Origin: Calliopsis andreniformis
Lineage: Eukaryota; Arthropoda; Insecta; Hymenoptera; Andrenidae
Direction of reading: 5' to 3'
Length of the DNA stretch: 64,000 bases
Assembly: GCF_051401765.1 (NCBI RefSeq)
Contig: NW_027480594.1
Location: 496,001-560,000, forward strand
Of this stretch, positions 25,623-38,637 are shown piece after piece. The position numbers and the translations under genes are program-made. The notes under the pieces were generated by a model that was not told where the DNA came from, made no database searches, and worked only from the letters and a program-made list of their open reading frames with translations. Positions within the stretch are counted from its first letter, which is position 1. Every line of letters starts with the position of its first letter.

Positions 25623-26289
25623 AATCTTCTATCCTCAATCCTCAACCCTCAGTCCTCATTATCAGTTCTCAATTCTCAATCCTCAATCCTCAGTCCTCAA
25701 TCCTCAGTCCTCAATGATCAATCTTCAATCCTCAATCTTCAATCGTCAATACTCATTCTTCAACCCTCAATCCTCAACCCTCAACCCTCAATTTTCATTC
25801 CTCAATCCTCAATCCTCAATCCTCAATACTCATTCTTCAATCCTCAATACCCAATCCTCAATCTTCAATCCTCAATCCTCTATCCTCAATTCTCAATCCT
25901 CAATCCTCAGTCCTCAGTCCTCAAACCTCAATCCTCAACCCTCAGCACTCGTCGTCAATCCCCAATCCTCAATCCTCAATCCTCAATCTTCAATCCTCAA
26001 TACTCACTCTTCAATCCTCAATCCTCAATCCACAATACTCAATCCTCATTCTTCAATCCCCAATACCCAATCCTCAATCCTCAATCCTCAATTCTCAATC
26101 CTCAATCCTCAGTCCTCAGTCCTCAAACCTCAATCCTCAACCCTCAGCCCTCATCCTCAATACTGAATACTCAATTCACAATCCTCAATCTTCAATCCTC
26201 AGTACTCAATCTTCAATCCTCAATCCTCAGTCCTCAAACCTCAATTCTGAATCCTCAATCCTGAATCCTCAATCTTCGGCCCTCAGTCC

Positions 26290-28340
26290 TCAACAATCTG
26301 TTGTCAATCCTCAATCCTCAATAGAATATCCTCAATTCAAAGTTTTCAATACTCAATACTCAATCTGCAATCTTCAAACCTCTATCCACAAACATCAATT
26401 CTCATCACTCAACACTCAACACTCAGTCCTCAATGTTCAATCCTCAATCCTCAATTCCCAATCTTCAATCCTCAATACTGAATCTTCAATCCTCAATCCT
26501 CAATCCACAATCCTCAGCCCTCAGTGCTCAAACCTCAATCCTCAATCCTCAATCCCCAATCCTCAATCCTCAGTCCTCAATCATCAATCCTCAACCTTCA
26601 ACACTCAATGCTCAATCCTCAATCCTCAATCCTCATTCCTCAGTCATCAATCCTTAATCTTCAATACTCAATCCTCAATCCTCAATCGTCAGTCTTCTAT
26701 CCTCAATACTCAATATTCAATCCTCAACACTCAATCCTCAATCCTCAATCCTCAATCCTCATTCTTCAATCCTCAATACCCAATCCTCAATCATCAATCT
26801 TCAATCCTCAATCCTCAGTCCTCAATCCTCTATCCTCAATCGTCAGTCTTCAATCCTCAATACTCAATCTTCAATCCTCAATCCTCAAACCTCAATCCTC
26901 AATCCTCGTTCTTCAATCCTCAATACCCAATACTCAATCTTCAATCATCAATCCTCAATCCTCATTTCTCAATGCTCTATCCTCAGTCCTCAGTCCTCAA
27001 ACATCAATCCTCAACCGTCAGCCCCCATCCTCAATCCTCAATCCTCAATCTTCAATCCTCAATCCTCAATCCTCAATACTCAATCTTCAATCCTCAATCC
27101 TTAGTCCTCAAACCTCAATTCTGAATACTCAATCCTGAATCCTCAATCTTCAGACCTCAGTCCTCAACAATCTGTTGTCAATCCTCAATCCTCAATAGAA
27201 TATCATCAATTCAAGGTTTTCAATAGTCAATACTCAATCTGCAATCTTCAAACCTCTATCCACAAACATCAATTCTCATCACTCAACACTCAATCCTCAG
27301 TCCTCAATCATCAATCCTCAATCTTCAATACTCAATCCTCAATCCTCAACCCTCAATCCTCATTCCTCAATCATCAATCCTCAATCTTCAACACTCAATC
27401 CTCAATCCTCAATCGTCAGTCTTCTATCCTCAATACTCAATCTTCAATACTCAACACTCAATCCTCTATCCTCAATCCTCAATCCTCATTCTTCAATCCT
27501 CAATACCCAATCCTCAATCTTCAATCCTCAATCCTCAATTCTCAGTCCTCAATCCTCAATCCTCAATCGTCAGTCTTCAATCCTCAATACTCAATCTTAA
27601 ATCCTCAATCCTCAAACCTCAATCCTCAATACTCATTCTTCGATCCTCAATACCCAATACTCAATCTTCAATCCTCAATACTCAATCCTCATTTCTCAAT
27701 GCTCTATCCTCAGTCCTCAGTCCTCAAACCTCAATCCTGAACCGTCAGCCCCCATCCTCAATCCTCAATCATCAATCTTCAATCCTCAATCCTCAATCCT
27801 CAATACTCAATCTTCAACCCTCAATCCTTAGTCCTCAAACCTCAATTCTGGATCCAAAATCCTGAATCCTCAATCTTCAGACCTCAGTCCTCAACAATCT
27901 GTTGTCAACCCTCAACCCTCAATAGAATATTCTCAATTCAAAGTTTTCAATACTCAATACTCAATCTGCAATCTTCAAACCTCTATCCACAAACATAAAT
28001 TCTCATCACTCAACACTCAACACTCAGTCCTCAATGTTCAATCCTCAATCCTCAATTCCCAATCTTCAATCCTCAATACTGAATCTTCAATCCTCAATCC
28101 TCAATCCACAATCCTCAGTCCTCAAATCTCAATTCTGAATCCGCAATCCTGAGTACTCAATCTTCGGCACTCAGTCCTCAACAATCAATTGTCAATCCTC
28201 AATCCTCAATAGAATATCCTCAATTCACAGCATTCAATACTCAATACTCAAACTGCAATCTTCAAACCTCTACCCACAAACATCAATTCTCATCACTCAA
28301 CACTCAACACTCAGTCCTCAACGTTCAATCCTCAATCCTC
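26290..28340. repeat. L1b, then L2-L1a-L2-L1b-L1c composite
   Basis: The L1b core at 26,380 is followed by L2 26,974, L1a 27,254, L2 27,701, GGATCC 27,850, L1b 27,981 and L1c 28,268 (variant CTCTACCCAC). Distances are b-a 874 bp (as in the 2,110-bp unit), L2-L1 280 bp twice, a-b 727 bp and b-c 287 bp. This is the most complete domain I unit. Part of it, from about 26,640 to 27,750, reappears at about 50,555-51,660. Confidence 0.88.
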
Positions 28341-28559
28341 AATCCCCAATCCTCAATCGTCAATCTTCAATCCTCAATACTCAATCTTCAATACTCAATC
28401 CTCAATCCTCAATGCTCAATCCTCATTCTTCAATACTCAGTACCCAAACCTGAATCTTCAATCCTCAATCCTCAATCCTCAATGCTCAATCCTCAACCCT
28501 CATTCTTCAATCCCCAATACCCAATCCTCAATCTTCAATCCTCAATCCTCAATCCTCAA

Positions 28560-29190
28560 TTCTCAATCCTCAATCCTTAACCCTCAGACCTCAATCATCA
28601 ATATTCAACCCTCAGTCCTCATTCCTCAATACACAAACCTCAATCCTCAGTCCTCAATATTCTATCATCAATATTCAATCTTCAATCCTCAATCCTCAAT
28701 CATCAATCCTCAATCTTCAATACTCAATCCTCAATCCTCAATTCTCAATCCTCAATCCTCAATCCTCAATCTTCAATCCTTAATAATCAATTTTCAATCC
28801 TCAATCCTCAATACTTAGTCATCAATCCTCAATCTTCAATACTCAATCCTCAAACCTCAATCCTCAATTCTCAATCCTCAATCCTTAACCCTCAGACCTC
28901 AATCATCAATATTCAACCCTCAGTCCTCGTCCTCAATACACAAACCTCAATCCTCAGTCCTCAATATTCAATCATCAATATTCAATCTTCAATCCTCAAT
29001 CCTCAATCATCAATCCTCAATCTTCAATACTCAATCCTCAATCCTCAATTCTCAATCCTCAATCCTCAATCCTCAATCTTCAATCCTTAATAATCAATTT
29101 TAAATCCTCAATCCTCAATACTCAGTCATCAATCCTCAATCTTCAATACTCAATCCTCAAACCTCAATCCTCTATCCTCAATCCTCAACC
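28560..29190. repeat. 307-bp tandem duplication (L5 plus L4)
   Basis: An L5 island near 28,585 with CAATACACAAACC, followed by L4 (TAATAATCAA at 28,781), is repeated with TAATAATCAA at 29,088, 307 bp on. The first copy has TCCTCATTCCTCAATAC and the second TCCTCGTCCTCAATAC. A single-copy relative lies near 22,500-22,720 and another near 30,180-30,400. The 307-bp length is one base short of 44 heptamers. Confidence 0.75.
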
Positions 29191-29683
29191 CTCAGACCTC
29201 ATTCTCAACTCTCAATTCTCAATCCTCAATCCTCAGTCCTCAATCCTCAGTCCTCAATGATCAATCCTCAATACTCAATCTTCAATCCTCAATACTCAAT
29301 CTTCAATCCTCAATCCTCAATCCTCAATCGTCAATATTCAGAACTCAATACTCAATCCTCAATCCTCAATCTTCAATCGTCAATACTCATTCTTCAATCC
29401 TCAATCCTCAACACTCAACCCTCAATTTTCATTCCTCAATCCTCAATCCTCAATCCACAATCCTCATTCTTCAATCCTCAATACCCAATCCTCAATCTTC
29501 AATCCTCAATCCTCAATCCTCAATTCTCAATCCTCAATCCTCAGTCCTCAGTTCTCAAACCTCAATCCTCAACCCTCAGCACTCATCGTCAATCCCCAAT
29601 CCTCAATCCTCAATCCTCAATCCTCAATCTTCAATCCTCAATACTCAATCCTCAATCTTCAATCCTCAATCCTCAATCCTAAA

Positions 29684-29865
29684 TCCTCAGTCCTCAACCC
29701 TCATTCTTCAATCCTCAATACCCAATCCTCAATCTTCAATGCTCAATCCTCAATCCCCAATTCTCAATCCTCAATCCTCAGTCCTCAACCCTCATTCTTC
29801 AATCCTCAATACCCAATCCTCAATCTTCAATCCTCAATCCTCAATCCCCAATTCTCAATCCTCAA
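29684..29865. repeat. Second 91-bp tandem duplication
   Basis: TCCTCAGTCCTCAACCC at 29,684 recurs at 29,775, 91 bp later, with the following CATTCTTCAATCC, CAATACCC and CCCCAATTCTC markers in the same order. The length equals the duplication at 25.4 kb, although the sequence is different. Confidence 0.75.
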
Positions 29866-31705
29866 TCCTCAGTCCTCAGTCCTCAAACCTCAATCCTCAA
29901 CCCTCAGCCCTCATCGTCAATCCTCAATCCTCAATCCTCAATCCTTAACCTTCAATCCTCAATACTCAATCTTCAATCCTCAATCATCAATTCTCAACCC
30001 TCAATCCTCAATCTTCAATCCTCAATCCTCAATCCTCAATCTTCAATCCTCAATACTCAATCTGCAATCCTCAATCCTCAATCCTCAATCCTCAATCCTC
30101 ATTCTTCAATCCTCAATACCCAATCCTCAATCTTCAACCCTCAATCCTCAATCCTCAATTCTCAATCCTCAATCCTTAACCCTCAGACCTCAAACATCAA
30201 TATACAACCCTCAGTCCTCGTCCTCAATACACAAACCTCAATCCTCAGTCCTCAATATTCAATCATCAATATTCAATCTTCAATCCTCAATCCTCAATCC
30301 TCAATCATCAATCCTCAATCTTCAATACTCAATCCTCAATCCTCAATTCTCAACCCTCAATCCTCAAACCTCAATCTTCAATCCTTAATAATCAATTTTC
30401 AATCCTCAATCCTAAATACTCAGTCATCAATCCTCAATCTTCAATACTCAATCCTCAATCCTCAATCCTCTATAATCAATCCTCAACCCTCAGACCTCAT
30501 TATCAGTTCTCAATTCTCAATCCTCAATCCTCAGTCCTCAATCCTCAGTCCTCAATGACCAATCCTCAATCCTCAATCTTCAATCCTCAATACTCAATCT
30601 TCAATCCTCAATCCTCAATCCTCAATCGTCAATCTTCAGTCCTCAATACTCAATCCTCAATCCTCAACCTTCAATCGCCAATACTCATTCTTCAATCCTC
30701 AATCCTCAACCCTCAACCCTCAATTTTCATTCCTCAATCCTCAATCCTCAATCCTCAATCCTCAATCCTCATTCTTCAATCCTCAATACCCAATCCTCAA
30801 TCTTCAATCCTCAATCCTCAATCCTCAATTCTCAATCCTCAATCCTCAGTCCTCAGTTCTCAAACCTCAATCCTCAACCCTCAGCACTCATCGTCAATCC
30901 CCAATCCTCAATCCTCAATCCTCAATCTTCAATCCTCAATACTCAATCCTCAATCTTCAATACTCAATCCTCAATCCTCAATCCTCAGTCCTCAATCCTC
31001 AATCAACAATCCCCAATACACAATCCTCAATCTTCAATCCTCAATCCTCAATCCTCAATCCTCAGTCCTCAATCCTCATTCGTCAGTCTTCAATCCTCAA
31101 TACTCACTCTTCAATCCTCAATCCTCAATCCACGATACTCAGTCCTCATTCTTCAATCCCCTATACCCAATCCTCAATCTTCAATCCTCAAACCTCAATC
31201 CTCAACCCTCAGGCCTCATACTCAATCCTCAATCCTCAGTCTTCAATCCCCAATCCTCAATCTTCAATCCTCAATCCCCAATCCTCAATCCTCAATCCTC
31301 AATCTTCAATCCTCAATACTCAATCTTCAATCCTCAATCCTCAATCCTCAATCCTGAATCCTCAATCCTCAATGGTCAGTCTTCAACACTCAATGCTCAA
31401 TCTTCAAACCTCAACACTCAATCCTCAATCCTAAATCCTCGATTCTCATTCTCCAATCCTCAATACCCAATCCTCAGTCTTCAATCCTTAATCCTCAATC
31501 CTCAATTCTCAATCCTCAACCCTCAGTCCACAGTCCTCAAACCTCAATACTCAACCCTCAGCCCTCATCCTCAATACTGAATCCTCAATTCTCGATCCAC
31601 AATCTTCAATCCTCAATACCCAATCTTCAATCCTCAATCCTCTGTCCTCAAACCTCAATTCTGAATCCTCAATCCTGAATCCTCAATCTTCGGCCCCAAG
31701 GCCTC

Positions 31706-31860
31706 AACAATCTGTTGTTAATCCTCAATCCTCAATAGAATATCCTCAATTCAAAGATTTCAGTACTCAATACTCAATCTGCAATCTTCAAACCTCTATC
31801 CACAAACATCAATTCTCATCACTCAACACTCAACACTCAGTCCTCAATGTTCAATCCTCA
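31706..31860. repeat. Degenerate L1b island
   Basis: The L1 core at 31,794 lies in an island with several private changes: GCCCCAAGGCCTC, GTTGTTAATCC, and AAAGATTTCAGTAC instead of AAAGTTTTCAATAC. No L2 occurs 280 bp upstream. It seems to be an older copy that has not been homogenised with the others. Confidence 0.75.
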
Positions 31861-32581
31861 ATCCTCAATACCCAATCTTCAATCCTCAATACTGAATCTT
31901 CAATCCTCAATCCTCAGTCTACAATCCTCAGTCCTCAGTCCTCAAACCTCAATCCTCAATCCTCAATCCCCAATCCTCAATCCTCAGTCCTCAATCATCA
32001 ATCCTCAATCTTCAATACTCAATCCTCAATCCTCAATCCACAACCCTCAGTCCTCATCCTCAATTCTCAATTCTCAAACCTCAATCCTCAATCCTCAATC
32101 TTCAATCCTTAATAATCAATTTTCAATCCTCAATCCTCAATACTAAGTCATCAATCCTCAATCTTCAATACTCAATCCTGAATCCTCAATCCTCTACCCT
32201 CAATCCTCAACACTCAATCCGCATTATCAGTTCTCAATTCTCAATCCTGAATCCTCAGTCCTCAATCCTCAGTCCTCAATGATCAATCCTCAATCCTCAA
32301 TCTTCAATCCTGAATACTCAGTCTTCAATCCTCAATCCTCAATCCTCAATCGTCAATCTTCAGTCCTCAATACTCAATCCTCAATCCTCAATCTTCAATC
32401 GTCAATACTCATTCTTCAATCCTCAATCCTCAACCCTCAACCCTCAATTTTCATTCCTCAATCCTCAATCCTCAATCCTCAATCCTCATTCTTCAATCCT
32501 CAATACCCAATCCTCAATCTTCAATCCACAATCCTCAATCCTCAATTCTCAATCCTCAATCCTCAATCCTCATTTCTCAAT

Positions 32582-33215
32582 GCTCTATCCTCAGTCCTCA
32601 GTCCTCAAACCTCAATCCTGAACCGTCAGACCCCATCCTCAATCCTCAATACTCAATCTTCAATCCTCAATGCTCAATCCTCAATACTCAATCTTCAATC
32701 CTCAATCCTTAGTCCTCAAACCTCAATTCTGAATCCAAAATCCTGAATCCTCAATCTTCAGACCTCAGTCCTCAACAATCTGTTGTCAATCCTCAATCCT
32801 CAATAGAATATCCTCAATTCAAAGTTTTCAATACTCAATACTCAATCTGCAATCTTCAAACCTCTATCCACAAGCATCAATTCTCATCACTCAACACTCA
32901 ACACTCAGTCCTCAATGTTCAATCCTCAATCCTCAATTCCCAATCTTCAATCCTCAATACTGAATCTTCAATCCTCAATCCTCAATCCACAATCGTCAGC
33001 CCTCAAACCTCAATTCTGAATCCTCAATCCTGAGTCCTCAATCTTCGGCCCTCAGTCCTCAACAATCAATTGTCAATCCTCAATCCTCAATAGAATAACC
33101 TCAATTCACAGCTTTCAATACTCAATACTCAAACTGCAATCTTCAAACCTCTATCCACAAACATCAATACTCATCACTCAACCCTCAACACTCAGTCCTC
33201 AACGTTCAATCCTCA
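32582..33215. repeat. L2-L1b-L1c composite, source type for 51.6-54.2 kb
   Basis: L2 32,582 (with CAGACCCCATCC instead of CAGCCCCCATCC), L1b core 32,862 and L1c core 33,149, with 280 and 287 bp spacing. GGATCC is changed to GAATCC at 32,731. ACAAGCATC in L1b and ATAACCTCAATTC in L1c are private marks. All of these reappear at about 51.8-52.2 and 53.5-54.1 kb, displaced by 19,034 and 20,934 bp. Confidence 0.85.
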
Positions 33216-34229
33216 ATCCTCAATCCTCAATCCTCAATCGTCAATCTTCAATCCTCAATACTCAATCTTCAATCCCCAATCCTCAATCCTCAATCCTCAA
33301 TCCTCATTCTTCAATCCTCAGTACCCAAACCTGAATCTTCAATCCTCAATCCTCAATCCTCAATCCTCAATCCTCAACCCTCATTCTTCAATCTTCAATA
33401 CCCAATCCTCAATCTTCAATCCTCAATCCTCAATCCCCAATTCCCAATCCTCAATCCTCAGTCCTCAGTACTCAAACCTCAATCCTCAACCCTCAGCCCT
33501 CGTCGTCAATCCTCAATCCTCAATCCTCAATCCTTGACCTTCAATCCTCAATACTCAATCTTCAATCATCAATCATCAATTCTCAACCCTCAATCCTCAA
33601 TCCTCAATCCTCAGTCCTCAATTCTCAATACTCAATCGTCAGTCTTCAATCCTCAATACTCAATCTTCTATCCTCAATCCTCAATCCTCAATCCTCAATC
33701 CTCAGTCTTGAATCCTCAATACCCAATACACAATCTTCAATCCTCAATCCTCAGTCCTCAATTCTCAATACTCTACCTTCAGTCCTCAATACTAAATCTT
33801 CAATCCTCAAACCTCGATCCTTAATCCTCAATCCTCAATCCTCAATCGTCCGTCTTCCATCCTCAATACTCAATCTTCAATCCTCAACACTCAATCCTCA
33901 ATCCTCAATCCTCATTCCTCATTCTTCAATCCTCACTACCCAATCTTCAATCTTCAATCCTCAATCCTCAATCCTCAATTCTCAATCCTCTATCTTCAAT
34001 CCTAAATACTAAATCTTCAATCCTCAATCCTCAATCCTCAATCCTCAATCCTCATTCTACAATCCTCAATACTCAATCTTGAATCATCAATCGTCAACTC
34101 TCAATCCTCAATCCTCAATCCTCAATCGTCACTCCTCAATCCCCAATCCTCAATCTTCAATCCTCAATCCTCAATCCTCAATCCTCAACACTCAACCATC
34201 AATCCTCAGTTCTCAACACTCAATAGAAT

Positions 34230-34247
34230 ATCCTGAATTCTCAGGAT
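34230..34247. repeat. Inverted heptamer hairpin in L3
   Basis: Perfect ATCCTGA-ATTC-TCAGGAT with L3 at 34,322. The copies of this region at 53.1-53.3 and 55.0-55.2 kb lack both the hairpin and L3, so an internal segment was deleted there. Confidence 0.85.
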
Positions 34248-34968
34248 TCAATACTCAAACCTCAATCCTCAACCCTCAGCCCTCATTCTCCGTCCTCAAT
34301 CCACAATCCTCAATCCTTATTCTTGAGTCCCCGATACTCAATTTTCAATCCTCAATCCTCAATCCTCAATCCTCAATCCTCAATCCTCAATCCTCAGTCA
34401 TCAATACTCAATCTTCAATACTCAATCCTCAATCCTCAATCCTCATTCCTCAAACCTCAATCCACAACCCTCAGTCCTCATCCTCAGTTCTCAATCCTCA
34501 ATCCTCAATCCTCAATCTTCAATCCTTAATAATCAATTTTCAATCCTCAATCCTCAATACTCAGTCATCAATCCTCAATCTTCAATACTCAATCCTCAAT
34601 CCTCAATCCTCTATCCTCAATCCTCAACCCTCAGTCCTCATTATCAGTTCTCAATTCTCAATCCTCAATCCTCAGTCCTCAATCCTCAGTCCTCAATGAT
34701 CAATCCTCAACCCTCAATCTTCAATCCTCAATACTCAATCTTCAATCCTCAATCCTCAATCCTCAATCGTCAATCTTCAGTCCTCAATACTCAATCCTCA
34801 ATCCTCAATCTTCAATCGTCAATATTCATTCTTCAATCCTCAATACTCAACCCTCAACCCTCAATTTTCATTCCTCAATCCTCAATCCTCAATCCTCAAT
34901 CCTCATTCTTCAATCCTCAATACCCAATCCTCAATCTTCAATCCTCAATCCTCAATCCTCAATTCTCA

Positions 34969-37900
34969 GTCCTCAATCCTCAGTCCTCAGTCCTCAAACC
35001 TCAATCCTCAACCCTCAGCCCTCATCCTCAATACTGAATCCTCAATTCTCAATCCTCAATCTTCAATCCTCAATACTCAATCTTCAATCCTCAATCCTCA
35101 GTCCTCAAACCTCAATTCTGAATCCTCAAGCCTGAATCCTCATTCTTCAATCCTCAGTACCCAAACCTGAATCTTCAATCCTCAATCCTCAATCCTCAAT
35201 CCTCAATCCCCATTCTTGAGTCCCCGATACTCAATTTTCAATCCTCTATCCTCAATCCTCAATCCTCAATCCTCAATACTCAGTCATCAATACTCAATCT
35301 TCAATACTCAATCCTCAATCCTCAATCCTCAATCCTCAACACTCAATCCTCAATCCTCAATTCTCATTTCTCAAATCTCAATCCACAACCCTCAGTCCTC
35401 ATCCTCAATTCTCAATTCTCAATCCTCAATCCTCAATCCTCAATCTTCAATCCTTAATAATCAATTTTCAATCCTCAATCCGCAATACTCAGTCATCAAT
35501 CCTCAATCTTCAATACTCAATCCTCAATCCTCAATCCTCTATCTTCAATCCTCAACCCTCAGTCCTCATTATCAGTTCTCAATTCTCAATCCTCAATCCT
35601 CAGTCCTCAATCCTCAGTCCTCAATGATCAATCCTCAATCCTCAATCTTCAATCCTCAATACTCAATCCTCAATCCTCAATCCTCAACACTCAATCCTCA
35701 ATCCTCAATTCTCATTCCTCAAACCTCAATCCACAACCCTCAGTCCTCATCCTCAATTCTCAATTCTCAATCCTCAATCCTCAATCCTCAATCTTCAATC
35801 CTTAATAATCAATTTTCAATCCTCAATCCTCAATACTCAGTCATCAATCCTCAATCTTCAATACTCAATCCTCAATCCTCAATCCTCTATCCTCAATCCT
35901 CAACCCTCAGTTCTCATTATCAGTTCTCAATTCTCAATCCCCAATCCTCAGTCCTCAGTCCTCAGTCCTCAATGATCAATCCTCAATCCTCAATCTTCAA
36001 TCCTCAATACTCAATCTTCAATCCTCAATCCTCAATCCTCAATCGTCAATCTTCAGTCCTCAATACTCAATCCTCAATCCTCAATCTTCAATCGTCAATA
36101 CTCATTCTTCAATCCTCAATCCTCAACCCTCAACCCTCAATTTTCATTCCTCAATCCTCAATCCTCAATCCTCAATCCTCATTCTTCAATCCTCAATACC
36201 CAATCCTCAATCTTCAATCCTCATTCCTCAATCCTCAATTCTCAATCCTCAATCCTCAATCCTCAATCCTCAATCCTCAATCCTCAATCCTCAATCCTCA
36301 ATCTTCAATCCTCAATACACAATCTTCAATCCTCAATCCTCAATCCTCAATCCTCAATCCTCATTCTTCAATCCTCAACACCCAAACCTCAATCTCCAAT
36401 CCTCAATCCTCAACCCTCAATTCTCAATCCTCATTCCTCAATCCTCAGACCTCAAACATCAATACTCAACCCTCAGTCCTCGTCCTCAATCCACAACGCT
36501 CAATCCTCGATCCTCAATCTTCAATCATCAATATTCAATCTTCAATCCTCAACCCTCAATCCTCAATACTCAATCCTCAATCCTCAATGTTCTATCCTCA
36601 ATACGCTATCCTCAATCTTCAATCCTCAACACTCAGTCCTCAATGTTCAATCCTCAATCCTCAATTCTCAATCTTCAATCCTCAATACTGAACCTTCAAT
36701 CCTCAATCCTCAATCCTCAGTCCTCAATCCTCAGTCCTCAATCCTCAATCCTCAATCTTAATCTTCAATCCTCAGTACTCAATCTTCAATCCTCAATCCT
36801 CAATCCTCAATCCTCAATCCTCTATCCTCAATCTTCAATCCTCAATACTCAATCTTCAATCCTCAATCCTCAATCCTCAATCCTCAATCCTCAACCCTCA
36901 ATCTTAACCTTCAATCCTCAGTACTCAATCTTCAATCCTCAATCCTCAATACTCAATCCTCAATCCTCAATCTTCAATGCTCAATACTCAATCATCAGTC
37001 CTCAATCCTCAATCCTCAATCCTCAATCCTCAATCCTCAAACCTCAATCGTCAATCTTCAATCCTCAATACTCAATCTTCAATCCTCAATCCTCAATACT
37101 CAGTACTCAATCCTCATTCTTCAATCCTCAATACCCAATCCTCAATCTTCAATCCTCAATCCTCAATTCTCAATCCTCAATCCTCAATCCTCAGACCTCA
37201 AACATCATTACTCAACCGTCAGTCCTCGTCCTCAATCCACAACCCCCAATACTCAATCCTCAAGCTTCAATTCTCAATCCTCAATCCTCAATCCTCAATC
37301 CTCGGTCCTCAAACCACAATCCTGAATCCTCAATCCTGAATCCTCAACCTTCAGCCCTCAGTCCTCAACAGTCAGTTGTCAATCCTCAATCCTCAAGAGA
37401 ATATCATCAATTCACAGTTTTCAATACTCAATACTCAATCTGCAATCTTCAAATCTCTATCCACAAACATCAATTCACATCACTCAACCCTCAACACTCA
37501 GTCTTCAATCCTCAATCCTCAGTCCTCAATCCTCAATCCTCATTCTTCAATCCTCAATACCGAATCCTCAATCTTCAATCCTCAATCCTCAATCCCCAAT
37601 TCTCAATCCTCAATCCTCAATCCTCAGACCTCAAACAGCAATAGTCAACCCTCAGTCCTCGTCCTCAATCCACAACCATCAATCCTCAATCCTCAATCTT
37701 CAATCATCAATATTCAATCTTCAGTCCTCAATCCTCAATCCTCAACCCTCAATCCTCAATCCTCAATGTTCAAACCGCAATACCCAATCCTCAATCTTCT
37801 ATCCGCAATCCTCAATCCTCAATCCTCAATCCTCAATCCTCAATCCTCAATCTTCGATCCTCAATACTCAATCTTCAATCCTCAATCCTCAGTCCTCAAT

Positions 37901-38637
37901 CCTCAATCCTCATTCTTCAATCCTCAATACCCAATCCTCAATCTTCAATCCTCAATCCTCAATCCCCAATTCTCAATCCTCAATCCTCAATCCTCAGACC
38001 TCAAACATCAATACCCAACCCTCAGTCCTCGTCCTCAATCCACAACGCTCAATCCTCGATTCTCAATCTTCAATCATCAATATTCAATCTTCAATCCTCA
38101 ATCCTCAATCCTCAATCCTCAATCCTCATTCTTCAATCCTCAACACCCAATCCTCAGTCTTCAATCCTCAATCCTCAATCCTCAATTCTCAATCCTCAAT
38201 CCTCAATCCTCAGACCTCAAACATCAATGCTCTACCCTCAGTCCTCGTCCTCAATCCACAACACTCAATCCTCGATCCTCAATCTTCAATCATCAATATT
38301 CAATCTTCAATCCTCAATCCACACTCCTCAATACTCAATCCTCAATCCTCAATGTTCTATCCTCAATACGCAATCCTCAATCTTCAATCCTCAATCCTCA
38401 ATCCTCAATCCTCAATCCTCAATCCTCAATCTTAATCTTCAATCCTCAGTACGCAATCTTCAATCCTCAATCCTCAATCTTCAATCCTCAATCCTCAATA
38501 CTCAATCGTCAATCTTCAATCCTCAATACTCAATCGTCAACACTCAATACTCAATACTCAATACTCAATCCTCATTCTTCAATCCTCAACACCCAATCCT
38601 CAATCTTCAATCCTCAATCCTCAACCCTCAATTCTCA
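34969..38637. repeat. 3,669-bp tandem duplication, copy 1
   Basis: The unit runs from AATTCTCAGTCCTC at about 34,961-34,974 to the same motif at about 38,630. It contains L3 (35,215), L4 islands near 35,456 and 35,804, an L7 module near 35,985, the domain I/II boundary near 36,240, several L5 islands and L1d (core 37,455). Homologous landmarks in copy 2 are displaced 3,669 bp at its left end and 3,648 bp after about 39,350. This fixes one 21-bp (three-heptamer) loss in copy 2. Confidence 0.92.

Larger units (their letters stand above)
1..36240. repeat. Higher-order repeat domain I
   Basis: This stretch is defined by recurring islands. L2 (GCTCTATCCTCAG, mostly followed by CCGTCAGCCCCCATCC) starts here at 604, 1338, 3351, 4078, 5461, 6188, 7570, 8297, 12104, 13804, 14531, 16201, 17968, 18842, 19754, 21527, 23770, 26974, 27701 and 32582. 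L1 cores in subtypes a, b and c occur at 24 sites. L3 (CTTGAGTCCCCGATACTC) begins at 324, 8869, 10407, 13261, 19218, 20991, 34322 and 35215. The L1d subtype and the CCACAACGCTC form of L5 typical of domain II are absent. The right boundary lies in an almost pure consensus run near 36,240, where a breakpoint cannot be placed to the base. The domain holds no gene. Confidence 0.85.
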
